Shown: one piece after another, positions 43,703-52,648 of the stretch
Layout of the letters: every line of letters starts with the position of its first letter
Numbering within the stretch: position 1 is the first letter of the stretch
From: Microcoleus sp. bin48.metabat.b7b8b9.023
Lineage (GTDB): Bacteria; Cyanobacteriota; Cyanobacteriia; Cyanobacteriales; Microcoleaceae
Assembly: GCF_013299185.1 (NCBI RefSeq)
Contig: NZ_JAAFKG010000023.1
Coordinates: forward strand, 1-64,000
Reading direction: 5' to 3'
DNA: 64,000 bases
The notes under the pieces: model-generated
The model's input: only the letters and a program-made list of their open reading frames with translations
What the model was told of the DNA's origin: nothing
The model's database searches: none
Program-made: the position numbers and the translations under genes

Positions 43703-45691
43703 TTAGTACGGTGAAGACCAAGAACGAACTTCGCCCAAAGTAACAGGAATCAAATCGCTTACATCAATGGTGAAGCGGAAAATCTTCTTGGCACGACGGC
43801 TGTTTTCAGGGTCGAAGAATTTCAATTTCACATCCCAGCAGTCGCTATCCATGCGACAGAAGGGACTTTTTTCAACAGTAATACTGTCGAGTTCCATGCC
43901 GACGGCAACCGCTTCGCTGAAGGTTTGGGCGGCTTGGAAGGCGTTGGTAACGGAGAAATTGAGGGCGCGGTCTTGGGAGGTTGTTCCCAAGTTGCGGAGG
44001 TCGTAGTAGATGCGGTTGAGGAAGCCATCTAAGGTTTTGCGGATGCTTTCTTCGTCAGCAGTGCCGTCTTCAGCTTGTACCGCGTTCATCGCGGCAGCGA
44101 CTAAGTTGTTAACTTTCCATCCGTAGATACCGCGAGTGCTTTGGGGTTCAATTACCGGAATAACTTGACCGGAGAATAGTTTGACTTTACGCCCGGTCAA
44201 GATGCCCGGTATGCTGACGCGCTCGACGTATTCGGCATCGCTTTCGGGTTGGATTTGACCCGCGAGGAGTTCGTGGAGAGCGCGGTAGGATTCGGCGGCG
44301 AAGGGACCCATAGGATCGATCGCATAGACCGGGGTCAGTTCAATATTAATCGTCCAAATAAGCGAGCGCGACTCAGAAATATTGGCGTCCAGGTAGTCCA
44401 CCATCTGACGGGCATCGTAGGGATTCGCCGGAACCATTGTTGTCCCAAAGTTAAAAGGGGGCATCAGTTGTTTGAACGAATCCCGACGAGCTTCGCTTCC
44501 AAAGTCGTAGCCGAGGGTTCCTAGGGCATAGACAAGCTGACCCATGTCAGCGACTTCGCTGGGAGCTTGGCTGGCGGTGACGGAATTAGCAGTTAAGTTT
44601 GGCATCATTGGTTGTTGGGTTGTAGCAGTGGGAAACGATTGAATCAAATCTTGCAAGTTTGGGGTGTTGCTGGGGACAGCCCCAGCGGTCGCAGTGGCTG
44701 CTGTTGCAACCGAGGTTTGAGGCGATTGCCCTTGCGCGGTGGCGATCGCTTCACCCGTATTGCTTAGGCTGCCATCACAACCGCAGCCGGCAGCTTCTAT
44801 TTCTGATGCATTCACTGATGTAAATTCCTCAGCCATGTTTCCTCCTTTTAGTAACGTTATTGCTCCAGGGATGTTCAGTCTGCCCGCCAGACACCGACGG
44901 GTTTCTTCTGGCAAGTCAGGGTCACAGGGTAAAGCACTCTGCAACAGTATTTGACGAACTTTGTGTGGATCGGGGGTTTCTCCCCGCTCCCGCTGAAGAC
45001 TCAGCAGCACGGCTGCTACACCTGAGACAATCGGACTAGCGAAGCTCGTACCGCTGAGACGGTCGGTACCACCACCGGGTTTGGCCCCCAAAATATCCTC
45101 ACCTGGGGCAAGGATGCCTTGGTCTTTGTAGGCTTCGCCCCAATTGCTAAATCCCAGGGGTTTGCCATGGGCATCCATCGCCCCGACCGCTAGCACAGAG
45201 GGCAAGGCAGCGGGTACGTGCAAGCAATCGCAACTATTGTTGCCAGCCGCAGCCACGAGCAAGACGTTGTTCTCTCGGCACAGACGAACGGCATTTTTCA
45301 GCCACCCATCGGCTTCGCCAAAGTCGGTCAGTTGACCCCCACTGAGGTTAATAACGTGTGCTCCTGCATTGACCGCTTGCTCGATTCCCCGAGCTAAATC
45401 TAGCTGGGAAGTTTTGAGGCGATCGTCGGCAAAGATCGGCACTATTATTCCCTTGCATCGGGGAGCTATTCCCTCCACCGAACTACCCGGTTGCCCAAAA
45501 ATAATGCTGGCAACGTGAGTTCCGTGAATGGACATATTGCCATTAGTTTGAGCTTCCCCTTTAACTAAGGTGGGCAAATAAGTTAAATCTGCACCTTGGA
45601 AACAAGGATGATTCCGATCGACAGGACCATCCAAAACGGCAATACAAATACTATTATTTCCCTGGGATATGGTGCTTAATCTATCTAGCAT
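43703..45691 (-). CDS. patA: cyanobactin N-terminal protease PatA-like
   Basis: 662 residues, subtilisin-like. Cuts before each core, after the GVDAS-type sequence. Catalytic Asp21 in IAVLDGPVDRNHPCF, His56 in SIHGTHVASIIFG, oxyanion Asn in AAAGNNS, Ser216 in SGTSFASPIVSG. After about residue 284 come a Cys-containing linker (AAGCGCDG), an Ala/Thr/Pro-rich stretch, and the C-terminal DUF shared with PatG (VYALGTLGYDFGSEARRDSF, SPFCRMDSDCWDVKLKFFDP). First gene of the cluster; its promoter should lie in 45692-46399. Contains a strong internal ribosome site at 44836-44850. Confidence 0.95.
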   Translation of the reverse strand: MLDRLSTISQGNNSICIAVLDGPVDRNHPCFQGADLTYLPTLVKGEAQTNGNMSIHGTHVASIIFGQPGSSVEGIAPRCKGIIVPIFADDRLKTSQLDLARGIEQAVNAGAHVINLSGGQLTDFGEADGWLKNAVRLCRENNVLLVAAAGNNSCDCLHVPAALPSVLAVGAMDAHGKPLGFSNWGEAYKDQGILAPGEDILGAKPGGGTDRLSGTSFASPIVSGVAAVLLSLQRERGETPDPHKVRQILLQSALPCDPDLPEETRRCLAGRLNIPGAITLLKGGNMAEEFTSVNASEIEAAGCGCDGSLSNTGEAIATAQGQSPQTSVATAATATAGAVPSNTPNLQDLIQSFPTATTQQPMMPNLTANSVTASQAPSEVADMGQLVYALGTLGYDFGSEARRDSFKQLMPPFNFGTTMVPANPYDARQMVDYLDANISESRSLIWTINIELTPVYAIDPMGPFAAESYRALHELLAGQIQPESDAEYVERVSIPGILTGRKVKLFSGQVIPVIEPQSTRGIYGWKVNNLVAAAMNAVQAEDGTADEESIRKTLDGFLNRIYYDLRNLGTTSQDRALNFSVTNAFQAAQTFSEAVAVGMELDSITVEKSPFCRMDSDCWDVKLKFFDPENSRRAKKIFRFTIDVSDLIPVTLGEVRSWSSPY
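44836..44850 (-). promoter_or_regulatory. internal Shine-Dalgarno and ATG within patA
   Basis: On the coding strand, AAAGGAGGAAACATG stands inside patA, in frame with it, at codon 286. The spacing is ideal. Translation from here would give a separate 377-residue protein made of the linker plus the C-terminal DUF (MAEEFTSVNASEIE...). The genuine patA start has no comparable ribosome site. Confidence 0.6.
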
Positions 45692-46399
45692 TTAACAAGA
45701 CTCGGAACAGTTAGGGGAACGAGCGTGCAAGTTTGACAAGGCAAGGAGCATAAAATTTTTGAATCAATTACAAGTCAGGGACAAAAATTAAATAAGTTTA
45801 ATTATTCATAATGGCTCAAAGTTCTAGGAAAAAAGCCATTCTGCTATTTAAAAACAGCCCGGACTATTGTCTTAAAAGAATCAGGTAGTTGTGCAAGGCA
45901 TCGGATAATTGGGGAAGAAAATGGTTAACCCATCATTATCAAAACCCTGATATTTGAGGATTACCAAGAGTAAAACTTAATAGACATCTCCCTAAATAAC
46001 AGATAAGTCTAAAATAGATAAGCCTAAGCAGGATAAGGATTTTAGATTTATTTGTACCCGGTATCACTGATTTTACGACCAAATATATGGACTCTGAGAA
46101 TCTTAGTCACAAGTTTATTTGATCCGACTATCAAGTTTTTGAGATGTATATTACCGTTTGACTGGTGTTTCTATACCTCTACAACAGTACAGTAACATTT
46201 GAAATCTGTCAAGTAAAATTTATAAAAATCATATTTCAGAGGGCGGGGCTGTTTCATCATCGAATTTTAGCTATTCTAAAAGTGTGAATGAAAATATTAA
46301 ATTATATAGCTCGGGCGCGAAAAAGTCAACTATTAATTTTATTAATAGTCAAATAAATTATTTTAGCGCAAAAAATTAGAGAGAGAGCGTAAAATACAT
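45692..46399. other. AT-rich region upstream of patA
   Basis: No gene visible. Holds the presumed promoter of the cyanobactin operon, a half-copy of the TAGACATCTC repeat end (about 45979), and a fragment of the GGCTGTTTCATTC repeat near 46247. Base composition is clearly more AT-rich than its neighbours. Confidence 0.45.
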
Positions 46400-46940
46400 C
46401 TAAGTTCCTCCTGGGGCGAGAATACCCTGATTGCTGTAGGTTTCTCCCCAGTTGCTGAAGTTTAGAGGCCGACCGAGATCGTCCGTTGCTCCCACTGCCA
46501 AGACGGCAGGTAGCGAAGCGGGGACGTGCAAGCAATTGCAGCCGTCGTTCCCTGCCGCAGCAACAATTAACACATTGTTGTCGCTGCACAGTTGCACGGC
46601 ACTTTCCAGCCAGCCTTCGGCTTCGCCTATTTCCGTCAGTTGACCGCCGCTGATGTTAATAATGTGAGCGCCAGCATTGACACCTAGGGGCAATTCCCGG
46701 TATCTCCGAGCCGTGCTGCCCGAAGATTGTGCTGGCAACGTGAGTACCGTGCAAAGACATCGCACCGGTAACGCAGACTTCTTCCTGGACTAATGTCGGC
46801 AGCCGTTTCAGGTCAGATCCGGCAAAACAAGGGTGAGTCCGGTCTACTAAGCCGTCAAGTACCGCTACACAAATTTGAGAATCACCAGAGGTTTTTTCCC
46901 AAAGGCTTTGAATTCCTGGGATTTGGGTTAAATCGGCCAT
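46400..46940 (-). pseudogene. second PatA-type protease, truncated pseudogene
   Basis: Two reading-frame pieces of a PatA-like subtilase. From ATG 46940: ADLTQIPGIQSLWEKT, the Asp motif VAVLDGLVDRTHPCF and the His motif SLHGTHVASTIFG, ending IAPRCQ. An internal deletion of about 30 codons with a frame change follows. Then NAGAHIINISGGQLTEIGEA, AAAGNDGCNC and NWGETYSNQGILAPGG, then stop at 46400. The catalytic Ser segment and the C-terminal domain are missing. It is related to, but distinct from, the intact patA, hence an old paralogue. Confidence 0.9.
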
Positions 46941-47275
46941 TTAATCTAAAAATAGTTAGGTCTGGCTGGTTTTCGGCCTCAACAGATAGATTACTTGAAT
47001 TTGCGCTGAAAAAAACTTTCGATCTTTAAAATTTTATTAATTTTTATTTCCTGTTACACATATCTTTCTTAAAAAATTTAGGTATTAATTTATACTTGTT
47101 GGCTCGGTAAGTAGCAGACTGCGATCGTCGCAAACGGAAAGTTCGCGTCCCGCGAAAGCTCTTTGACGGACAAATCAACGGTAAACCCGACCGTCGCTTC
47201 TTTATCGGGTGCTTGAAGTCAGTGAGTCAGGCTGCTTTCCGTGGATTGAACGGGGAGGGGTTCTGCTGCGGGTGT
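46941..47275. other. leader of the PatA-type pseudogene and decayed spacer
   Basis: 46941-47094 is the upstream region of the pseudogene and is duplicated at about 30700-30861. 47100-47275 carries short protein-like stretches on the plus strand without a recognisable family, ending at the IS1-family tip. Confidence 0.5.
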
Positions 47276-48110
47276 GGCGTTGCTGAATCAGGGTATGAGA
47301 GAATAAAAAATATGAGATTGGGGTCGAAAATGATTTCTCTTATTTTGATTGGGAATTGGAACATCTCCAAATTTCAGATAATGAATTAGTAATTTAATTG
47401 AATATCCTAGCATTTGTGATGACTTAGAATAACAAAGAGTTTTTCTTTTTAGCCGTGCCAAGTAATGTCTGAGCCTTGTATTTTCACCTTCAACCGCAAG
47501 TCAAATAGGTTTTGCTGATAATTTGATCCCCTTCCGGAATAAACATTGGGTAAACTTTCCAGCCATCTGTCACATAAAAATAGCAGTTCCATTTACTAAC
47601 AATTTCCCATAACGGCTCAAAAGTTTTGGCGCTATGGTCGCCCAAAGCCCATCCTAAAATACCTGGCTTAAAATGGTCTACCGCCGTCCACAGCCAGGTT
47701 TTATTTTTTTTGAACCGACAAATGTTTGTAATTTATCTAATTCTCCAACCGAAGGATTCGTTTCTGGATCGTAACAATTTGGCAAGAGTTCTCCAGCTTG
47801 TTTTACCCAATTAATAATTGTAGTATGATGTACATTTTTGACTCTTTCAATGGCTCGAAAACCCATGCCGTTAACATACATTTTTAGACATTCGTGTTTC
47901 ACTTCTTCCGAATATCCTCTTTGTAGTTGATAATCGTTTATAAATTGTCTTTTACATCTGACGCAAATATAATTCTGCTTGCCTTTTTTGTGACCATTTT
48001 TATTGATATGAGTTGACTGACATTCCGGGCATTGCATAATATTCCTCTTAAATGTGTGTGATTTGTGATGCTCCGACGACTATTTTATCATACCAAGGTT
48101 CAGCAACGCC
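47276..48110 (-). mobile_element. IS1-family element, copy 2 (835 bp)
   Basis: Bounded by inverted ends GGCGTTGCTGAA (47276) and TTCAGCAACGCC (48110). One transposase gene on the minus strand. Flanks show no clear 8-9-bp duplication, so the insertion is old or rearranged. Compared with copy 1 it carries the whole coding region, including TDGWKVYPMFIPEGDQ and YSKSSQMLGYSIKLL near the end. Confidence 0.88.
47355..48037 (-). pseudogene. IS1-family transposase with frame changes
   Basis: ATG 48037 opens MQCPECQSTHINKNGHKKGK, with zinc ribbon and HTH. The frame runs to SVGELDKLQTFVGSKK, where an A8 tract (nine As in copy 1) puts the DDE part (KTWLWTAVDHFKPGILGWAL) in the -1 frame. A further one-base shift follows TYLT. 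The A8 site could be a programmed -1 frameshift or slippage site as in IS1 insA-insB', but the second shift argues for inactivation. Confidence 0.75.
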
Positions 48111-48120
48111 AAATGGGTTC

Positions 48121-48229
48121 TATATAGCCTTTCTCAAAAAGATGAGGTATGACGACAGCTTACATAACCTCCCAGACAAAGAGGGCTCTCTTCCCAACAA
48201 CGTACCTCATATGAGAGCTAGATCCGCTA
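48121..48229. repeat. family A repeat (copy 3)
   Basis: TATAGCCTTTCTCAAAAAGA to GAGAGCTAGATCCGCTATA, same orientation as the copy at 1643, eleven bases beyond the IS1-family end. Confidence 0.75.
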
Positions 48230-48287
48230 TAATAGTTAGTAGTGAGTTATTCGTGATAATTTAGTTACCTTCTTCTTTCTTCTTATA

Positions 48288-48749
48288 ATGCCAAATTTTA
48301 GATATTCGTCCCTGATAAACGCTACCGTTGAAACAGTCTGGAACTTTTACGAAAGGCCGGATATTCTACAAATGCTGACTCCGCCTTGGCAACCGGTGAA
48401 AATCATCCGCCGCGAAGGAGGACTCGATGTGGGTGCTGTGTCAGAATTTCGGCTATTATTGGGGCCGATTCCAGTAAAATGGGTGGCGACTCACACTGAA
48501 TGCGAACAATATCGCTTGTTTGTTGACGAACAAACTGAGGGGCCGATGGCAGGTTGGACTCACCGACACGAGTTTACTACAGAAAATAACTGTACCCGAT
48601 TGACGGATGCGATCGCATTTTCGATACCGGGCGGCCCGATTGTCGATTTGCTGTTGGGTTGGTGGGTAGAAATGCGGTTAACTGATATGTTTCGCTACCG
48701 CCACGAAGTCACTAAGCGAGAGTGCGAAAAAAATGCAAACAATGGCTGA
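48288..48749 (+). CDS. SRPBCC family protein (START-like ligand-binding)
   Basis: 153 residues. Begins FRYSSLINATVETVWNFYER, the typical opening of SRPBCC/polyketide-cyclase-like proteins, and continues with the beta-grip strands and C-terminal helix (LLGWWVEMRLTDMFRYRHEV). Proteins of this type in cyanobacteria are annotated as cyclase/dehydrase or cell-division-inhibitor-like; ligand unknown. Ends 6 bases before the convergent C26 amidase gene, with overlapping transcripts likely. Confidence 0.8.
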   Translation: MPNFRYSSLINATVETVWNFYERPDILQMLTPPWQPVKIIRREGGLDVGAVSEFRLLLGPIPVKWVATHTECEQYRLFVDEQTEGPMAGWTHRHEFTTENNCTRLTDAIAFSIPGGPIVDLLLGWWVEMRLTDMFRYRHEVTKRECEKNANNG

Positions 48750-48755
48750 AAATTT

Positions 48756-49484
48756 TCATGCAGATATAGTATAGTTCACGAACTTGGAAGCTGCTGCTTC
48801 GACGAAAGCCCGAAAAATTCCGCAGTTTGGGAGACTTTTTGGCGACATTTCTGGATGCCACTGAACTGCTAGCATCCAAGGGTGATATTTGTATTCGATC
48901 GCTTCTATTAATCCGTCGGGTGCTCGTGCTACAATTTGCCAGCCGGGAATCATTGTTTGTACGGCTTGATGGTGCCAGGAAACAACGTTTGTTGAGGTGG
49001 TTCCCATGATTTTTGCTAATCGGCTGTCGGGGTCTATTTTAATGATATGCTCGATCGCACAAATCGGGTTTTCTTGTCGGTGATTCACCTCATCTCCGTA
49101 AGCATCCGGTACGTGCACCACTAAATTGCCCCCGCTGGCTACATTCAGGACTTGCATTCCGCGACAAATCCCCAACACGGGTATGTCAGCCCTTAAAGCT
49201 AGCTTAGCTAAGCTTAACTCAAAGTTGTCGCGTTCTGCGTTAACCGAGTAAACCGTGCGATCGACAAAACCGCCATAAAGTTCTGGATTGATATCTCCAC
49301 CGCCTGAAAAAATCAAACCATCTACGGCATCAAAAATACTAGCCGGATCTAATTGATTGGGAGGCAGTAAAATCGGAATACCACCTGCTGCCTGCACTGC
49401 ATCAATATATGCTCCGTTGAGGCAATATTCGCCTGCTTGACTGCGACAGTAAGTTGTGATGCCAACGATGGGATGTTTTTTCAT
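48756..49484 (-). CDS. gamma-glutamyl-gamma-aminobutyrate hydrolase family (peptidase C26)
   Basis: 242 residues, class I glutamine amidotransferase fold. Nucleophile Cys107 in VLGICRGMQVLN, His and Glu in AVQWHPEMS. IFSGGGDINPELYGG is the PuuD-type substrate loop. Hydrolyses a gamma-glutamyl amide such as gamma-Glu-GABA in polyamine breakdown, or a related compound. Stand-alone here, no polyamine genes nearby. Confidence 0.9.
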   Translation of the reverse strand: MKKHPIVGITTYCRSQAGEYCLNGAYIDAVQAAGGIPILLPPNQLDPASIFDAVDGLIFSGGGDINPELYGGFVDRTVYSVNAERDNFELSLAKLALRADIPVLGICRGMQVLNVASGGNLVVHVPDAYGDEVNHRQENPICAIEHIIKIDPDSRLAKIMGTTSTNVVSWHHQAVQTMIPGWQIVARAPDGLIEAIEYKYHPWMLAVQWHPEMSPKSLPNCGIFRAFVEAAASKFVNYTISA

Positions 49485-49680
49485 TTCCTAGAAAGTGGAG
49501 ATAATGGTTGAGATTTCTTGTCGGATATCCTAGTATTATCAATAAGTTTTTCTGGGACGGTGCTGGGAGCAAACTCCAACCAGAAAATTCAGCGATTGTG
49601 AAACAGGCATCTTGCCTGTTTCTTGTATGATTAATTGTGATTGACTCTTAGATTAAACTGAGCATTTCCTGCACTGCTGT

Positions 49681-50340
49681 CTAATTTGTAACAATTTTAG
49701 GATTATTTTCAGGCAGCGGTGGGCGGGTACACAGATAAGCCAATGGCCCGAACAGTGGCACTAATGTTACTGCCCAAAATGCTATTGAATTTTGCATTCC
49801 TCGGCGCGCCATATCGTCGGTTAATAAAGCAGGAAATAGCAGGCTAAGCAGACAAAAATCTAAACTCATCACGTGGATAAAACGGCTGGTTTGCCACTGC
49901 CCAACAAAATCTGACCAATCGCCTTTTGTCAAGCCAAAAGCAACCAACGCAGCAGCACCTAAGGTTAGGACAATCCCAGTAAAACGGGAGTCTAATATTT
50001 TTAAGAAGATATTTTTAGTGCCAGAAAATTCTGGATTCGGTTCGCGCAGGGCTAAATAAGGGAGCAAGGCAAATGCACCGACGCCAAATGATAAAGTTGC
50101 AAAAATCCATGCTCGTATTTTCTGCCCTCTGCCATCGGTAAATAAGACACAACTGTAAATCAGCGGCCAGACTCCCATGATATTAAACAAAGCTACAATT
50201 AAAGGGTTGATGCCTGCTATTTTGCCTGTGGAAAGGTTGGTAATTAGTGTGATGGTGTCGGGGTTGTCGGGTGGGGCAAATACAAAGGCGTAGGTGCTGA
50301 ATGCAATCCAAAGCAAAGCAAATCCAATTTTTCTAGACAT
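49681..50340 (-). CDS. conserved cyanobacterial/plastid membrane protein (DUF2834-like)
   Basis: 219 residues with six or so hydrophobic segments (for example IGFALLWIAFSTYAFVFA, NPLIVALFNIMGVWPLIYS, AWIFATLSFGVGAFALLPYL, FTGIVLTLGAAALVAFGL, LCLLSLLFPALL-type, FWAVTLVPLFGPLAYL). LDFCLLSLLFPALLTDDMAR near the end fits a family shared by cyanobacteria and chloroplasts. Function unknown. A family A repeat touches its start codon (50341), so the repeat supplies its 5' leader, including an AGAAAGG that may serve as ribosome site. Confidence 0.7.
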   Translation of the reverse strand: MSRKIGFALLWIAFSTYAFVFAPPDNPDTITLITNLSTGKIAGINPLIVALFNIMGVWPLIYSCVLFTDGRGQKIRAWIFATLSFGVGAFALLPYLALREPNPEFSGTKNIFLKILDSRFTGIVLTLGAAALVAFGLTKGDWSDFVGQWQTSRFIHVMSLDFCLLSLLFPALLTDDMARRGMQNSIAFWAVTLVPLFGPLAYLCTRPPLPENNPKIVTN

Positions 50341-50450
50341 ATAGCCTTTCTCAAAAATATGAGGTATACCTTACAGCTTGTATAACCTCTGAAACTAAGG
50401 GGGCTGAAGCCCAACAACGTCCGCGAATCTTTCTGGGAACCGCTGTATAT
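50341..50450. repeat. family A repeat (copy 4) abutting a start codon
   Basis: ATAGCCTTTCTCAAAAATAT to CCGCTGTATAT. The left end is immediately next to the ATG (minus strand) of the membrane protein gene at 50340. Confidence 0.75.
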
Positions 50451-50482
50451 CCCTTCTCAGAACCTAAAATCGACTCAAGCTT

Positions 50483-50773
50483 CTAAAAATCATCATCGGA
50501 GCCCTCATCGGAGCCCTCATCGGAGCTCTCATCGCTGCGTACAAGTTCCGAAGGAGGCCTGTCATTACTCCAAGCCCACCACACGGTGCCGCACTGGCAG
50601 CGGTAAAATTCTTGCCACTTGCGGCGGTTGGACTCGGTGTATACTGGCGATCGACGATTAATCCAGACCTCATGGGCATCCGTGCAGCTAGCAGCGCACT
50701 TGGGACAGCAAAACTCAGTAGCGTGAACCGCCGCCGCAGTCCATTCGGGAGGATGGGTCGCAAAAGCTTCCAT
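50483..50773 (-). CDS. small Cys-rich (zinc-ribbon-like) protein with acidic repeat tail
   Basis: 96 residues from ATG 50773 (open frame extends to 50818). FCCPKCAASC and YRCQCG give Cys pairs that could form a zinc ribbon. The C-terminus SDEGSDEGSDDDF comes from a 12-base repeat (CGGAGCCCTCAT) at about 50497-50535. It resembles an uncharacterised cyanobacterial family. Function unknown. Confidence 0.55.
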   Translation of the reverse strand: MEAFATHPPEWTAAAVHATEFCCPKCAASCTDAHEVWINRRSPVYTESNRRKWQEFYRCQCGTVWWAWSNDRPPSELVRSDESSDEGSDEGSDDDF

Positions 50774-50980
50774 GTGTTGCGTGTTTCTATCTAAACTGCT
50801 GTTAATACGGCAAATCAAGGATTCCTCAACATCCGCAGATTTCGCAATGGCATAAGTACGCTGTTGAGTGCGTAATTTATCTGCGAGTTATTTTTTTGGC
50901 ATTTGCCGTCCGATGAATAGTATAACTGATGTGGTGTCAGCCGTCGATCGGCATTCTCAGCTATTTCAAGGACTAGGCTC

Positions 50981-52558
50981 ATGTCTATCTACAACTTTAT
51001 CTCATTTCTGGGCATCTTTGGCTTATGTGCGATCGCCTGGATTTTCTCAGAAAACCGCCAAGTTCGCTATATACCTTGGCGCGTCATCATCTGGGGCATT
51101 GGCTTACAATTAGTCTTAGGATTTTTAGTATTCCTGTTCCCTCCAACTCGCATCGCCCTAGAGTGGTTTACCAGCTTGCTGGATGGAGTATTCACCGCTG
51201 CTGATGCCGGTGCCAGATTTGTATTCGGTAGAAACATTGTACCAATACCCGGTCAAGACCCGCCAGTTAATTTAGGATATATTTTCGCCTTTCGGGCTTT
51301 ACCAACAGTCGTATTTTTTTCCGGCCTCATGGCCTTGCTTTACAACATCGGCGTCATTCAAATTATCACCGAAGTTTTTGCCAAAATATTTTACATGACA
51401 ATGCGGTTGAGCGGCGCGGAAGCACTCAGCGGCGCGGCTAATATTTTCGTAGGAATCGAAGCAGCAATTGTCGTCAAGCCTTATTTGCCACAAATGACTC
51501 GCTCGGAACTTTGTGCAATCCTCTCCTGCTGTTTTGGAACTGCCGCTTCATCAACATTAGCAATTTACGTCAGTTTTCTCAAACCTGTTTTTCCAAATAT
51601 TTTAGGACACTTAGTTTCAGCCTCAATTATCGCCATTCCCGCTTGCTTTGTCCTCTCCAAAATCTTAGTACCCGAAACAGGCGTACCAGTGACAATGGGC
51701 GGCATTCCGAAGGAACAACCGAAACCTCAAGGCCACGAGTTCATCGGCGACGAAATTGGCGAAAATGACGGTGAGATCCGCAAACAAGAGACAGTTGGCG
51801 GAGAACCCATCGAACGAGTCAGCCCTTTGGATGCAGCAATTATTGGCGCTTTGGACGGTGTAAAAATGGCAGTCGCCATCGCCGCTGTTTTGATTTTAAT
51901 CTTGGGTTTAGTTTCCTTAATCAATCAATTCTTTGGCTGGCTGGCCGTTGCACCTGCTCCAATTGGTACAATCTTTAGTTTTATCACCCTGCAAAACATT
52001 CAAGGAGTATTATTTTATCCGCTAACCTTGTTAACCGGAGTTCCCTTTGAAGATTCTTGGACAGCCTCAGTCATCATCGGACGGCGGCTGTTGGAAACGG
52101 CGATTCCACCTTACCAAACTTTAGCAGAAGCGGCGGGCAAAGGACTGATTAGCGATCGCACAGTATTAATTGTCAGTTACGCCCTTTCCGGTTTCGCCCA
52201 CTTAGCCTCCGTCGGCATATTTGTCGGCGGTACAATCGCCCTAATTCCTTCTCGGCGCAAAGACATTTCCGAACTCGGTTGGAAAGCCTTATTTGTCGGC
52301 ACTTTAGCTACAATGATGATTGCCTGCATCGCCGGATTGTTTGACACCGGAGACTCCAGCATTTTAGGCACTAAGACACCGCCGACTGCCCCGATTAGCG
52401 CTCCTGCTTCGCCGAAGTCGGAAGCATCCCCCGCCGCAAGTCCGAAGCCGTCAGTTGCCCCAACAATTGCCAGCCCGAAGCCTTCGCCGAAGGGTGAAAA
52501 AGTGGTTCCGAAAGCTAATGAGAAATCTCCCTCTCCTGAGTCCAAGAAAAGCCCTTAA
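50981..52558 (+). CDS. CNT-type nucleoside transporter family protein
   Basis: 525 residues, inner membrane. Concentrative nucleoside transporter fold: RALPTVVFFSGLMALLYNIG, SGAEALSGAANIFVG, VVKPYLPQMTRSELCAILS and SYALSGFAHLASVGIFVGG. The usual GQTEAPL substrate loop reads GIEAAIV, so specificity may differ. A hydrophilic insert (EQPKPQGHEFIGDEIGENDG) splits the N- and C-terminal halves. A Pro/Ala/Ser/Lys-rich tail of about 70 residues (KTPPTAPISAPASPK) follows the last helix, probably disordered and cytosolic. Symport with Na+ or H+ is expected. Confidence 0.85.
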   Translation: MSIYNFISFLGIFGLCAIAWIFSENRQVRYIPWRVIIWGIGLQLVLGFLVFLFPPTRIALEWFTSLLDGVFTAADAGARFVFGRNIVPIPGQDPPVNLGYIFAFRALPTVVFFSGLMALLYNIGVIQIITEVFAKIFYMTMRLSGAEALSGAANIFVGIEAAIVVKPYLPQMTRSELCAILSCCFGTAASSTLAIYVSFLKPVFPNILGHLVSASIIAIPACFVLSKILVPETGVPVTMGGIPKEQPKPQGHEFIGDEIGENDGEIRKQETVGGEPIERVSPLDAAIIGALDGVKMAVAIAAVLILILGLVSLINQFFGWLAVAPAPIGTIFSFITLQNIQGVLFYPLTLLTGVPFEDSWTASVIIGRRLLETAIPPYQTLAEAAGKGLISDRTVLIVSYALSGFAHLASVGIFVGGTIALIPSRRKDISELGWKALFVGTLATMMIACIAGLFDTGDSSILGTKTPPTAPISAPASPKSEASPAASPKPSVAPTIASPKPSPKGEKVVPKANEKSPSPESKKSP

Positions 52559-52648
52559 ATCAGCTATGAATTAAGGACATGGCAATGTCTATTAGAATCA
52601 AATCAAGGTCAAAAGTAGTCAGAGACTGCTGTTTACCGCCGAGGCTAG

